DNA of 64,000 nucleotides from Porphyridium purpureum (GCA_008690995.1 VRMN01000001.1:1054001-1118000), one strand, 5' to 3'; numbered from the stretch's first letter, positions 28,906-39,100 are shown. Translations and numbers: made by a program. Notes: a model not told the origin generated them from the letters alone.

Positions 28906-28990
28906 GGAATCGAACGACTGGCTGCCATGCGCGTTTGCCTCAACTTGGGCGCACGGCTCGTTGGCGCTGTACCCTTGTCTATTATTAGAC
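28906..28990 (-). other. tRNA-like segment with B-box-like motif
   Basis: On the minus strand CGTTCGATTCC matches the B box well, and about 60 nt upstream TGGTCTAATAATAG resembles an A box; GTCTA/TAGAC forms a small perfect hairpin at 28977-28990. The T stem does not close and no anticodon stem was found. Low confidence: relic, tRNA with unusual introns, or chance. Confidence 0.2.
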
Positions 28991-29119
28991 CAGCGTGATT
29001 TGCTAGACAGATCATGATCGCATGGGTCTGGATTTGGGCGAAGAGTGTAACGGTGAGGAATAGATGAGAAGGGTAGAGATACTGAACAGGTTGATGTGGG
29101 AGAGGTATAGGGGATTGGG

Positions 29120-29205
29120 GGATGGGATGATGGTAGAGGTTTAAAGAGGCAAGGAAGGAAGGTCGGGAGGGAGAGAGGGAAGTGAGGACGGAGCGTGGGC
29201 TCGGA
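29120..29205 (+). promoter_or_regulatory. Purine-rich leader before the hemerythrin-like gene
   Basis: An extended G/A run of about 85 nt (ggggattgggggatgggatg, then agaggcaaggaaggaaggtc and gggagggagagagggaagtg) lies about 75 nt upstream of the start codon. It is the longest of the GA tracts in the window. Role as promoter or leader is inferred. Confidence 0.35.
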
Positions 29206-29278
29206 GGTTTCAGGGGAGAAGTGGTGGTGCCGAAGGGTTTGAGGCAACGAGCGTCGTGTTTGCGTCGCGCTTGTCGCC

Positions 29279-31429
29279 ATGAACGAATCCATGGACGAAT
29301 TTCTGAACCAAGAGTCCGGCGCAGTAAGCCGCGTGGAGACGTTGCCGAAAGAGGGCTCCGGTGGCGCTGCGGTGGCCACAGCCGGCGATTCTGCGGACGC
29401 CAAAATGGTGGTCGCTGCGGGAGAGAAGCCCCCGTCGAATATTGTTGCAAAGTACCCATCTGCCCCGGACGGCCCGGCGGACCCCCCAACCCCAGAGCTT
29501 GCGGCAGGCGCTGCGGTTGTCCAGTTTGAGAGTGCGGATGGCGCAAAGCCAGGGGACGGACGCACGGATAGCAGTTTGAAGGGTCAGGGGCGCACCAAAT
29601 CGAAGCTCAAGATGAAGTTACCCCGAACAAGCAGCATGAGCGAACGTCAGGACAGCATGAGCAAGCCCGGCAGCAAGTGGAACATCTTGATGACTCGCAG
29701 CGAGACGATGAATGAGCTTGAGGGAAATCGTTCCAGAAGCTCTGGAAGCACGGGAAGGCGAACTGCATCATCCCGCAGTGTGTCGTCAAGAAAGAAAATG
29801 CCACGAAACCCGCGTAGCATCATCGAAATGCGAAGGGAGCCCGCGCTCCACTTTGCTCCCTACGGTACGTTCTGGTTTGTGGACCCATTGGCCTTGGGCC
29901 ATAACGCAGTGCGTCGCGAATTGCTCGACTGCTACATCATTCTCTACTGCATGGATGTGCGCCGCCTTGAGCTCTCGTCACGTGATATTGACATGTTCTT
30001 CGTCTGGTGGAGCGTCTTTGAGAGCTTTTTCAAGACGTATCTTGACGCAGAAGAAATGGTGCTATTTCCGTGGGTGGAATCTGCGATTGAGCTGACTGGT
30101 TTACTGGAGCGCACGCGCCGCACGCAGATCGTCAACCACTTGAAGACGATCTTGGATCTGATGAGCAAGGCCAAACCCAAGCTGGTTGAAATGGTCGAAG
30201 AGGGCGAGCCCGTTTTTCTGATGAAACGAGCAGTGGACAAGATATCGCTCTTGACACAAGAGTACTTCGTCGCACAGGAGCGCGTGATTCCGCGCCTTAT
30301 TCAGAAGGCTTTCAAGCCAGCTGACAAACGCGCTTACGATAAGCGTTTCATGAATTTTCTGTTCAAGAGCCAACAGGCTGCATACAATGTTGTGCTTGTA
30401 TCCAGATGGCTGCAGCCGGATGTGAAAGACCCGAAGAAGCTTTTAGAATGGAGGTATGACAATCTCGGAAAAGTTAACTGGGCCCGTTACTCGGTGTGGT
30501 ACAAGCAGCTTGAGGCTAAGCACATCAAAATTCTGGCCGACTTTAGGGCAAAGCGCAACGGATATCTGGAGGAGGAAAAGCAGAAAAAGATCCTGTACAA
30601 GACAGACCCGCAGGCGTTTCTGAAGAAGTACGGAACCCTCGAGGACCCGAGCCAGACCGTGTCTGAAACTTCGTCCTATATTGACCTGAGTTCTCAGTCC
30701 GCGAAATCACCGCGCCAAGAAACGACCGAAGAGGACGCTATCGTTGACGAGGCTGCGGCGACCGCTGCCGCCGCTGCCACAGCGGAAGAAGGGGAGAAGA
30801 AGGACGAGGAAGCTGAGCAAGCGGAGAAAGCGGAGGCTGGTGCAGGCGAGAATGCCCCCGAAGCTAGCGGCGAGGGCGAAGTGGATGAATCCGCTGAGAA
30901 AAAAGAAGAGGAGACCGCCTCTGCAGTCGACCGCACCGCTTCGACAGAAGACAAACTGGATGATTCTCGTGTGGGGCCCGAAGTCGACATGAAATTGGCA
31001 GAGTACGAGCGGCGAATGAGTGCAGGTCTAGAAATGGATTATGATTTGCTGTCTCTCAAGACAGACGAGTATGCGGACTCGGTCGTGTTGGATGACCAGC
31101 TTTCCCTCCAGGAAGGCGGCGCTTCAGATAAGAATCTTATGAATGGCGTCCACGGTAGCCCAGGGCCGTCGAAGCCGGCGACCATGGTCAAGACAGGCTC
31201 CTTCGGGCTCCCGCTTGAGCTGGCTAAGGTTCTTGGTACCTCTCAGAAGAACCAGGCCTACGACTTGGAAGACTTTCTGGACTTTGACGATACCTTGTCA
31301 ATATCCGGTCGCGAAGGTAAGGGTGACGCACGTCGCACGAGCGAATCGTCTTATGGGATGACAGGTACGCGTCGGGACTCGAATGAAAGTGGTAGTACGG
31401 AGATTTCGGACTTTTCGGAGTATTGGTGA
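29279..31429 (+). CDS. Hemerythrin-like helical-bundle protein, metal site degenerate
   Basis: A 716-residue protein. The N-terminal 180 residues are low-complexity with several RTSS/RSxS phosphosite-like motifs. Residues about 195-400 are helical and resemble the HHE/hemerythrin fold: GHNAVRREL (207-215), FFVWWSVFESFFKTYLDAEEMVLFPWVE (240-267). In hemerythrin-like proteins the equivalent of TYLDAEE reads as His-rich with HxxxE; here only H208 and the acidic pair remain, so metal binding is doubtful. A basic helical stretch (430-470) and an Ala/Glu-rich coil (485-560) follow, then an acidic, Ser-rich tail ending DFSEYW. I do not recognise an orthologue; a signalling or scaffold role is only a guess. 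Confidence 0.55.
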   Translation: MNESMDEFLNQESGAVSRVETLPKEGSGGAAVATAGDSADAKMVVAAGEKPPSNIVAKYPSAPDGPADPPTPELAAGAAVVQFESADGAKPGDGRTDSSLKGQGRTKSKLKMKLPRTSSMSERQDSMSKPGSKWNILMTRSETMNELEGNRSRSSGSTGRRTASSRSVSSRKKMPRNPRSIIEMRREPALHFAPYGTFWFVDPLALGHNAVRRELLDCYIILYCMDVRRLELSSRDIDMFFVWWSVFESFFKTYLDAEEMVLFPWVESAIELTGLLERTRRTQIVNHLKTILDLMSKAKPKLVEMVEEGEPVFLMKRAVDKISLLTQEYFVAQERVIPRLIQKAFKPADKRAYDKRFMNFLFKSQQAAYNVVLVSRWLQPDVKDPKKLLEWRYDNLGKVNWARYSVWYKQLEAKHIKILADFRAKRNGYLEEEKQKKILYKTDPQAFLKKYGTLEDPSQTVSETSSYIDLSSQSAKSPRQETTEEDAIVDEAAATAAAAATAEEGEKKDEEAEQAEKAEAGAGENAPEASGEGEVDESAEKKEEETASAVDRTASTEDKLDDSRVGPEVDMKLAEYERRMSAGLEMDYDLLSLKTDEYADSVVLDDQLSLQEGGASDKNLMNGVHGSPGPSKPATMVKTGSFGLPLELAKVLGTSQKNQAYDLEDFLDFDDTLSISGREGKGDARRTSESSYGMTGTRRDSNESGSTEISDFSEYW

Positions 31430-31498
31430 CCGCGCAAGTGGGTCGTATTGGTTGCGGTTCTGCAATAGAATGTGCCATGGGCTATGGTTTGTGGAGAG

Positions 31499-31504
31499 AA
31501 TAAA
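31499..31504 (+). promoter_or_regulatory. AATAAA poly(A) signal candidate
   Basis: AATAAA 69 nt past the stop of the hemerythrin-like gene, well placed for its 3' end. Confidence 0.35.
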
Positions 31505-31719
31505 TCCATTATGGCTTGTGGCGTCCCATTGATTCGTTCGCCCTGAGGTTCCGATGAATGCCTTTTTCGAGGGGTCTCCAACCAGATATTTAGCTTCATC
31601 TCCTCCTCGGGTATCGCGTCACGACAGTCGATGTTCAACACTTGATCATTCTGTAAATGTGTGATTTGCTTAGTCTCTTGCGCACTGATTCACGCATGAA
31701 ACTGCGCTGAAGAACGAGT

Positions 31720-32151
31720 TTACTCAGCCTGCTCTCTAAGGTATTCCTTGAGGAAGTCAAGACCCTTGCTCTGCTCACCAAAGTCCTTGACCACGACGCA
31801 AGAGGCCTTAACAGACTTGGTCACAATGCCTTGCTCGTCAACCTTTGCGAGCCCCGCCCACTCACCGAGCTGCATCTTCTCCGGAACCTTGACCAAGTTG
31901 ATCCCACGCTCGGCGCACAACGCCTCGACGAGGCGCGTGTAAGCCGGCTCGTCGCAGTCGGACGCGAGAACACAGAGCTGCGCCTCTCCACGATCCAGCG
32001 CCTTGGCGCACTCGCGCAGCCCGCGCAGCAGCCCATCGTGAATCAGCGCCTTCTTCAGCACCTCCTGCAGCGCCTTGGTGATGTCCATCTCGCCCTCATC
32101 GACGACCTCTGGCGCTGGCGCCGGCGCCGCCACTTCCATCTCTTCTGCCAT
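31720..32151 (-). CDS. RPS12: 40S ribosomal protein eS12
   Basis: A 143-residue protein from Met at 32151; the frame extends 17 codons upstream to 32202, but [10 protein letters not shown] fits the family start better. Residues 30-140 match eS12: [56 protein letters not shown], and [18 protein letters not shown]. It has the L7Ae-like fold and lies in the beak of the small ribosomal subunit. The Ala/Pro-rich N-terminus is a common variable part. It has no intron and is divergent from the ZNF207-like gene. Its upstream side has a long pyrimidine tract on the plus strand (GA-rich on the coding strand) at about 32306-32345. Confidence 0.95.
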   Translation of the reverse strand: MAEEMEVAAPAPAPEVVDEGEMDITKALQEVLKKALIHDGLLRGLRECAKALDRGEAQLCVLASDCDEPAYTRLVEALCAERGINLVKVPEKMQLGEWAGLAKVDEQGIVTKSVKASCVVVKDFGEQSKGLDFLKEYLREQAE

Positions 32152-32689
32152 GGCTGCTTCTGCCTTCCACCCGACCGTCTCGCCCGCGATTCGATTCACC
32201 ACACGTCGCCACCACCTGCTCTGAGGAGTCGGCGAGTCGCGCTATCAGAAAGCCTCTCACAACCAAGTGTCACCCAATCAGCGGTTCCTCCACAAGGTCG
32301 TGCGTGTCACTACTCCTTCTCCCTCTCTTCTCTGAGGCTCTATCCTTCTCCCCCTTTCCATCCTCACCCCTGGCCTTTTATCCTATTAATCCCGCTTTCT
32401 GTATAAAGACTGTTCTTTGTATACGAGATCCGGCGCCCGTTCGGTCATTCATTCGCGGTCGCCGTCGACTTTGGCGCAAAACAATAAGACCAGGACCCAC
32501 AGAACCCTAAACTGCGTTCACTTCGGTGTACAGTCATGGCATAAACCCTCGATATAACCAAACGCGTGGTTATGTCGAGGGTTGATGCGAGGTGGTGGTT
32601 GAGAGAAGGGGAATGCGCATGGTTGAGAGGCAGGGGATGCACGCGGCTGAGAGCGCGTGTGCTGGGATTGGCGCTGGACAAGCGGCGTT
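32152..32689. other. Divergent promoter region eS12 / ZNF207-like gene
   Basis: A 538-bp divergent spacer with a GA tract facing each gene (32306-32345 for eS12 and 32597-32640 for the zinc-finger gene) and a long near-perfect hairpin at 32539-32588, listed separately. Confidence 0.5.
32539..32588. repeat. Long near-perfect inverted repeat (hairpin)
   Basis: Arms at 32544-32560 (AACCCTCGATATAACCA) and 32567-32583 (TGGTTATGTCGAGGGTT) pair over 17 bp, with one T/G wobble and a 6-nt loop (AACGCG). After one mismatch the pairing continues by 4 bp (GCAT / ATGC), giving a stem of about 21 bp. It lies in the divergent promoter between eS12 and the zinc-finger gene. It could be a hairpin RNA precursor, a palindromic binding site or a relic of a short inverted-repeat element. 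Confidence 0.9.
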
Positions 32690-33787
32690 ATGGGCCGGAA
32701 GAGGAAGCGCGCCCGCGAAGTGGCCGAGGTTGCAGACGAAGAGCCGGAGGACCGTATCTTCTGCTACTACTGTAAGCGTGATTTCATCGACGAGCAGGTG
32801 CTACTGGCGCACCAGGCCCAGAAGCACTTTCGCTGCGCGACGTGTGGGAAAAGACTCGCCTCGGTTAAGGGACTCTGCGTGCATTCAGAAACACTGCATC
32901 GCATTGTGTTGAAGGAAGTGCCAAATGCAATACAAGGACGGAAAAACATTGATTCCGGCGTTCAAGTGCAAGGCATGCAGGGCATTCCCAAGTCTGCAAG
33001 AAAGACATGTTCCGACACAGAGCTGAGGCTGCCTAAAAGCGTGAGCACATGCAGCACAAAGCAAAAAGATGCCTCGAAAGCTCAACAGCTAGTCAACGCA
33101 TTTGATTCAGTAGGTCAGCAAACGCCCTCTCAACCTTTCTACGTACCAACAGATCATGCGGCAATGCTGCATCCAACGTCAGCCGGCGACACAGTTGTGG
33201 GCTCAGGAATACATCTACCCCATATGATGCCCTACACAGTGCCGTACGGACATGCATCCGTACCGCTGCAATTCCCAATGTACCACTGGCATCCTCCGGC
33301 CGCTGGCATTGGATATTCAAATGGCATAGCTGGAGGCGCATCCGCTCACGGAGTGAATTCTGGCGGCCTCTCTCATTCAGGGCTTCTTCAATTTTACGAT
33401 GGCTCAAGTGGTACTGATACTGCTCGCGCAGTGAGTGCGATATCGTCGTTGCCCGCCGGAGGACCGGAGACTCGTTCCCGTTTGGCCAGCCCGGCTCCTC
33501 CCGTGGCGGCATCAGTACCTGCGGATTCCATGGTGCAGCTCTACACGGACAACTTTGAATCAATGGTAAGTTCCTTGAGCAGTGCTTTTGTTTTCTTGTA
33601 CTTCCCCTTTGCCCTTGTATGACTGGATTGCAAGATGTACGACAAGAAGATTGGGACAAGCCATCTGACGAAAACTTGGTTTTTATCTTCTTCTTTTTTT
33701 TTTTTTTTTTCCCGCTCCGTGGCGTCTTCACAGGAAGAGAAGCGTACTAGGCAATACTACCGTAAGTTTGCCACGTGGCTTTCATAG
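32690..33787 (+). CDS. ZNF207/BuGZ-like zinc-finger protein (two exons)
   Basis: Exon 1 is 32690-33565, the intron 33566-33733 (168 bp, GTAAGT donor, a long T tract, CAG acceptor, phase 0) and exon 2 33734-33787; about 309 residues. Two adjacent C2H2 fingers with the family spacing (FCYYCKRDFIDEQVLLAHQAQKHFRCATCGKRL...HSETLH) are followed by the ZNF207 signature VPNAIQGRKNID and GMQGIPKSA. Splicing creates SMEEKR, matching the conserved S(M/L)EERR of ZNF207/SUF4, which is good support for the intron. The middle is Pro/Gly/His/Ser-rich and probably disordered. BuGZ proteins bind microtubules and BUB3 in animals; plant relatives regulate transcription. No BUB3-binding GLEBS motif was found. A second, alternative intron (donor 33762) is possible, so the C-terminus is less certain. 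An upstream Met (32657) exists but MGRKRKR fits the family start. Confidence 0.82.
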
Positions 33788-34115
33788 AAAGCCTTTGTGT
33801 ATCTTCAGTTGCCGACGATTGGTCTGTGCAGTTTCTCATCCACATGCATCATGGGATTGCCTTGTTTCTTGCGCTTCAGTTTGCGATTCGTATGCGATAT
33901 GTTAGTCCCGCGAATACTTGTAAGGAGATGCGGGTCTTTGAACATCAGAAATTTTCTTGTAGCTGATTTTACTTGTCAAGAGGCAGCAACATTTTCCCTC
34001 GCCACGACTCAGATGCACACACCATCGGGTTCATCATTACGATCTCCTGAAAGAAAAGTGCGTAGGTTCTAGCGCTCGTATCTGCAGCACATCTGAACAT
34101 CCTGCCGCCAGCCTT
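33788..34115. other. Convergent spacer after the ZNF207-like gene
   Basis: A 328-bp stretch that may hold further 3' sequence of the ZNF207-like gene: several CAG acceptors (33808, 33831) would permit extra exons, and a 63-codon frame (33775-33966) is open here. No conserved domain appears in any splice option, so I leave it unassigned. Confidence 0.35.
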
Positions 34116-34709
34116 TCACGAATTGTGAATGTTCCATGTCATAAGGATGGCGTCGTCGTCCGGGGCGTGATAGTATTTCTTGCGACGTCCAACAACATGA
34201 AAGCCATTCCGTTCGTACAAGCGCACTGCCCCCTGATTCTGGGCCCGGACTTCAAGTGTGAGAAAGGCTAGTCCCAGCTCGTGTTCTGCAATTTCTTTCG
34301 CCCATACGAGCAATGCGGTTCCCACCCCGCGAGACCGCCAAGAGGTGTCTACCACAAGATTTAGCACGTGTCCTTCGTCCAGAACAGTCCAGACGCATAT
34401 CAGTCCAGCAAGATGCGAAGCCACGGATGGTTTGCCAGGATGGCTATCAAGAAAAGCACCTAGCACAAGTGACTCTTTCCGTATCAATTCACTTTCGTAG
34501 TCAGCACGGCACCAAAAGCTTCCATTCCAGGTTGCCGCGTCCAGCTTCCAGCATGCATCCAAATCAGAAACTTTCAAACGACGAATGGACCGCTCGCACA
34601 TACGAGGCAAGCACCTTTGCTCACAGCTTCGCCTCGTTTCCCTCTCTTTCCCCCCGAAGTGCAAAACAAGTCCAGCGCTAAAGCAAATGGAAGAACGGTT
34701 CTCAGTCAT
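34116..34709 (-). CDS. RimI-type GNAT N-acetyltransferase
   Basis: A 197-residue protein. The GNAT domain spans about 40-190. The acetyl-CoA loop is WRSRGVGTALL (R-x-x-G-x-G/A), preceded by the strand VLNLVVDTSW, and the C-terminal half LEVRAQNQGAVRLYERNGFHVVGRRKKYY matches RimI/NAA10-type transferases (LEVR..N..A..LYE..GF), including the conserved Tyr and YY. Such enzymes acetylate protein N-termini, including ribosomal S18 in bacteria. The first 36 residues are Arg/Ser/Cys-rich before Met37 and could be an organelle targeting peptide; a start at Met37 would give a cytosolic enzyme. It is the upstream neighbour of RNase H2A on the same strand, 95 bp apart. Substrate unknown. Confidence 0.85.
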   Translation of the reverse strand: MTENRSSICFSAGLVLHFGGKERETRRSCEQRCLPRMCERSIRRLKVSDLDACWKLDAATWNGSFWCRADYESELIRKESLVLGAFLDSHPGKPSVASHLAGLICVWTVLDEGHVLNLVVDTSWRSRGVGTALLVWAKEIAEHELGLAFLTLEVRAQNQGAVRLYERNGFHVVGRRKKYYHAPDDDAILMTWNIHNS

Positions 34710-34804
34710 GCTGAATCAACTTCGAGCAAAATCAATTCCTGCAAAGAGGCTAACCGTTCGAAGGAAAGCGTCCAAGTTCTGTTGTCTCTTCGTTAGAGTC
34801 CGGC

Positions 34805-35689
34805 TCAGTCCTGCAAAAATATCTGTCTCGCCACCAAAAATTTTGGTCTGTGCTTCGCTTTCGCAACTTTGCCCCCTGCAGTTGACGGAGCAGGAACTCG
34901 CTGGAAGTAAGACGTGATTTTTCGCGTAGATGTATTTGCCTTGGTCGACCCAAAAACAAATTCGTCTTGCTCGTTCTCAGATTCTCGCCACGATACTGAA
35001 ACAGCACCTTCCGACTCGAGGAGCGAGGGAATTGTCGACCAGCTGAAACGCACCAAATTTGGGAATCCAAACACCGGATGAAGATGCGCGCGCAACCAGG
35101 CCTTTGTGCTTGGATCGCCTGGATATCCCGATCCAAACACCCGACCGTAGGAATTCGCTCGCGCGCCTGAGAATTGCCACTCGCTCAGAATCCGATCACG
35201 AGTGACCTTCACCACAATGCTGGCCGCACTCACGACGGGAAACAGGTGATCAGCCTTTTTCGATACCACCACTTTCCTGATACGTGGAAAGCGGGACTGC
35301 AACAGGCTCTCGTACTTTTCGGGCGGTCCGACCGTGTCTACGTACAATTCGGTAATGTTGATACCCTGCGCAAGCGCGCGCTCCACCAAGCCAATGGCCG
35401 AGTCGTGTGAAAGTTTGTTCAAACTGACCCGTTTGACTGCTAGCATCTGCTCGCTGATAAGCTCAGCTGACAGCACATCAATGACAGACATGCACTCTGC
35501 GCTCTGTTCGATTCGCGAATACAGTGCCTCGCGTGACGCAGCTGATATTTGCTTGGAATCGTCGCAGCCCCAGTCGCGCAATTCGGACACGCGTGCAGCC
35601 GGATAAGCTGCCCCGGCGTAAACAAGAGGACCAAGAACTGGCCCACGTCCCGCTTCGTCAATGCCAAACGCAAAGGCGGTCCGACTCAT
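34805..35689 (-). CDS. RNASEH2A: Ribonuclease H2 catalytic subunit A
   Basis: A 294-residue protein, the expected length. It removes ribonucleotides from DNA and RNA from RNA-DNA hybrids in the nucleus. Catalytic acidic residues are D11 and E12 in GIDEAGRGPVLGP, D118 in YVDTVGPPEKYE and D147 in KKADHLFPVVSAASIVVKVTRD. The conserved Tyr is in GSGYPGDP (Y189), next to the ribose-sensing region. The tail (about 245-294) is basic and contains TRKITSYF (255-262), which resembles a PCNA-interacting peptide except for the first residue. In human the PCNA motif is on subunit B, so a PIP-like motif on subunit A would be unusual. Identification is certain; the PIP reading is tentative. Confidence 0.95.
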   Translation of the reverse strand: MSRTAFAFGIDEAGRGPVLGPLVYAGAAYPAARVSELRDWGCDDSKQISAASREALYSRIEQSAECMSVIDVLSAELISEQMLAVKRVSLNKLSHDSAIGLVERALAQGINITELYVDTVGPPEKYESLLQSRFPRIRKVVVSKKADHLFPVVSAASIVVKVTRDRILSEWQFSGARANSYGRVFGSGYPGDPSTKAWLRAHLHPVFGFPNLVRFSWSTIPSLLESEGAVSVSWRESENEQDEFVFGSTKANTSTRKITSYFQRVPAPSTAGGKVAKAKHRPKFLVARQIFLQD

Positions 35690-36115
35690 CCTTGATCATT
35701 CGGCCGTGACCGATCAAGTTCAGGGAGCCTTTTTCTACTTTTGGAGAGCTCGAGTCCTCCATGCATCCGATATAACAGGGGAGACAACAGGATTGGAGGA
35801 AATCGGAAGTGTGCTAAAACAAAAGCCAGAAGCATGCATGAATCTTTATTCGGAACGAAGGTCGGTCAAACATAGAGTGCAGACTTGCAAGAAGAAGAAT
35901 TGCAAATGCCGCACGCAAAGAAGGACGAGTAATACCTCAGGCAGATTCCCCAGTTAAACCACAGAAGTCAGATAATACGGCACCGCTCGACGCAAGCAAA
36001 TACCTTGTCCGCGAAAAGAAATGGACACATCCTTATGAGTAGATTCTAGCGCCTCCATCAGCCTTGTCATGACTCTTCAGTTCTCAATGCCACGCCGTAA
36101 ATGTTACACCGAAAA
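35690..36115. other. Spacer between RNase H2A and CTR9
   Basis: A 426-bp spacer for the RNase H2A promoter and the CTR9 3' end. No domain-bearing frame, no GA tract and no RNA structure seen. Confidence 0.4.
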
Positions 36116-39100
36116 TTAATCGCTATCCCCTTCATCCAACATTTTCAATAGGTCCTCGTCACTGTCACTGGCATCACCGGCAACCGCTTCCTGCCGCAGG
36201 CGCGGCTTTTTTCGAGAGGACGAACCCATGGCACCTGCTTCTTTGACGCGTGGAGCCTGCTTTCGCCGCTTCTTGGGCTTTTCCGGCACGGGCGTAGCTC
36301 CTCCTTCTTCGTCCGACCCATGCTCGGACCCGTCAGCGGCAGTCGCAGACCCGCGGCGACCTCCAACTCGCTCGCCCACCTGCCGCATCGCATCCTCCTG
36401 CACACGCTTCACTTCGGCCTTGACCTCCTCTATGCGCACCATCTGTTCCAGCCTTTCTCGCTCGGCACGCTCATGCTCTTCCTGCTCGCGCTGCTTCCGC
36501 TCGTTCTCCTCACGCTGCAGCTGTTCCTGCTTCGCCGCACGAGCACGCTGTTTCACGTTTTCGGCATCCAGCGCGTTGCTGTGCTTGATGTTTGCCTGCC
36601 TTGCCATAGCCTTGCACCACTGGTAACAATGATCGGCGTCCTGGCCATGCTTCCGGGTCCACCTTTCGCCCGCTGGACCGCCCATCTGAGACTCGGTTGT
36701 CTTTGCGCCCTCACGCAACTTGTTCCAAATGCGCATGGCGCGGTCAAAATACATGGCACCGCGGCGCAGTCCCTCGAGCGTTTGGTTGTGCGTTCTGACA
36801 AGGATTTCGGCGGCTTCCATGAGACATAATGCCAGAGCGAACCAAACTGTCAAGTACTGCGGCGCCCAGTGAACGCATTGCTGGAAGCAGTGTATGCCTT
36901 GCTCGTACTTTCCATTCCGGTAGTGACAGCGACCCAAGAGGTACAAGAGCTGCAGACGCGTGCAGCCAGCTACCTTCTCGACACTGCCATCTTGGAAACT
37001 CTGAAGTGCTTCAGTGTATAGTGCGGTGGCTTGATCGAACGAAGCGCTCGCAAGCCGGTTCCGCTCCTCCTCAGCCACCATCTCCTCGCCCAAAATCCGA
37101 ATGCCGGTTTCCAGTTGCGAGTGCGCTAGGTTCACTTTCGCTGCAGCTCCAGCCACAGGGTGCGTCACGATTTGTTGAAAACAGTCGCGCGCATCTTCCA
37201 CCATGCCCGATTCCATGTAGAAGCAGCCCAACGCACCGACCGCCAGCACGTTGCTGGGGTTCTCTTTCATCACCTTATACAAACGAGTCCCGATCTGTTC
37301 GAGCATTTTAGCCTTGCGCTTCGGCTCTAGGCTCGACAAGTGGTCCAAGAGAAAGCAGATCAACGCAATCTGTGAATAGGCATCACCGCTCTTATTTACG
37401 GTCTCCTCCAGCGCATGCTGCAGCGCCTTGTACTGCTTCTTCTTGCCCTGCAGAGCAATCAGGAAGCCATTCGAGACAACTTTGGCCTGATCACAGAGCG
37501 AACCCAGCTCCGCGGCTTTCTTCAAAGCCTCTCGAAAGTAACGCTCAGCCTCCTCATAGTTGGCAACTTTCTCGTACATGCACCCAAGTCGTGTGTAGGC
37601 CTCTGGATAATTCGGGTACACAACCAAAAATTGCTCATATGCTTCCATGGCCTCCGGATGACCGGACATTTCCATGAGTCGGCAGATATTGTACTCTACG
37701 ATAGCTAAATGAGCAACAAGTACTTCCGACACCGGCAAGCGCTTGGCCGCAATAGCAGCGGCTCGCATCATTTCTAAGCCCCTGACGGGTTCACTTCGAC
37801 CCACCAGTGCGCCAGCGTTGCAAATGAGCTGATATGGTGCTTCGTGAATCCCACCCAGCGCTTCAATAGCTTCTTCAAAGTACTTCAAAGCTATCTCGGG
37901 CTTGTCTACGCCGCGGGCGTCCGCCAATAGCATTGCGTAAGAAGCAAGTGCAGAATAATGCACAAGGCGCTGCCCTTGTTCCGCACTGACGATGAACTCA
38001 TTTTCGTCGCCAGCCGAAGAAAAATCAAGACCTTCACACAAAAACTTCATTGCCTTATTCCGTAATTCGTCATACTTGCGCCTTTCACTCACCATTGCTG
38101 CCGCAATTTTGCTGCTGCTTCCACCGGCTTTCTCGCTGGCCAAAGCCTTGCTCTCATTGAGCCGAATCTTCTTCTTGCAGGCTAGGCTGTAATACGCAAC
38201 ACCAAGAGCGCGTTTGCCGATCGAGGACCGAAACTCCTCACCTAAATGCTTCTGATACCACTCAGTCAGAGTCTCAAGAACCTGAATAGCTTCTTCCTCT
38301 CCGTCTGGATCAGAGCCAAGCAAAATGAGAGCCAAATTGAGGCGCGCAGATGGATGCACGGCAGCAAGGTCCGTCCCCACCAGTGCGTGGTTTGATGACC
38401 CCGCCGCTGCGCTGCTACCTGCGACGGCTGCGCGCTTCACCGACAACGAATTGAAAGTATCTACCAGCTCAATCGCCTCACGGTACCGCGCCTGTGCGTC
38501 AGTGAAATCGCCCGTGGCATGCAGCGCCCTTGCATATTGGAAAATGATGTCCGCGTGCCTGGTAACGCTGAACGCGCTTTGCCGTTGCCTGTCTTTGTTT
38601 GAAGCTGCTTCTGCTAATTCAAGCTCAAAGACTTCAAGGGCTCGCGCTGCGTGTCTTTTCGCCGCATGAACGTCGCCTTCAAGGAAGCACACTTCCGCGA
38701 GCATGGCCGGCGCGCGTGGATCTTCTCGGATTCCCAACTGCTCGCATGGTCCTACGCACTCAATCAAGCACTCGAGTGCTACGTGAGCATGCCGCAAGCC
38801 CTCAGCCTTTCCCTTCGGATTGAGCATGCATGGAGCTGCCTCCCGAAGTTGGAAAGTTGCCGCAGCGACCAGAGCCTCCGTGCGCTCGCGTGATCCCGGC
38901 GTTGCATTGTTTGCAACAAATTCCATGATCTGATAAGCCGATTCATAGTGCGCTTGATACGCCAGGCAATACCCCAAAGCAATCCAAACGCCCGGCGGTA
39001 CGCGCATTTCGTGAATTAATCCAGCAATGATCTCTGCGGCTTCCTTGTATTCACCCTTGCGCATCAGCAGTGCCGCCTTCCCTGTACACAAGACCAGGCT

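Larger units (their letters stand above)
27263..29278. other. 2-kb spacer with no supportable gene
   Basis: A 2,016-bp stretch. The longest frames are 295 codons on the minus strand (27974-28861), with one hydrophobic run (LPLGFPLYISFAICGILMV) but an Arg/Ser-rich remainder, and 200-205 codons on the plus strand overlapping it. None shows a recognisable domain, so a real gene is possible but unproven. A tRNA-like B box lies near 28908. A purine-rich tract (29120-29200) precedes the next gene. Confidence 0.4.

Noticed and set aside
33762-33831. Second intron in the ZNF207-like gene
   Set aside because: GTAAGT donor and CAG acceptors exist, but no option gives a conserved C-terminus. Left as a possibility.
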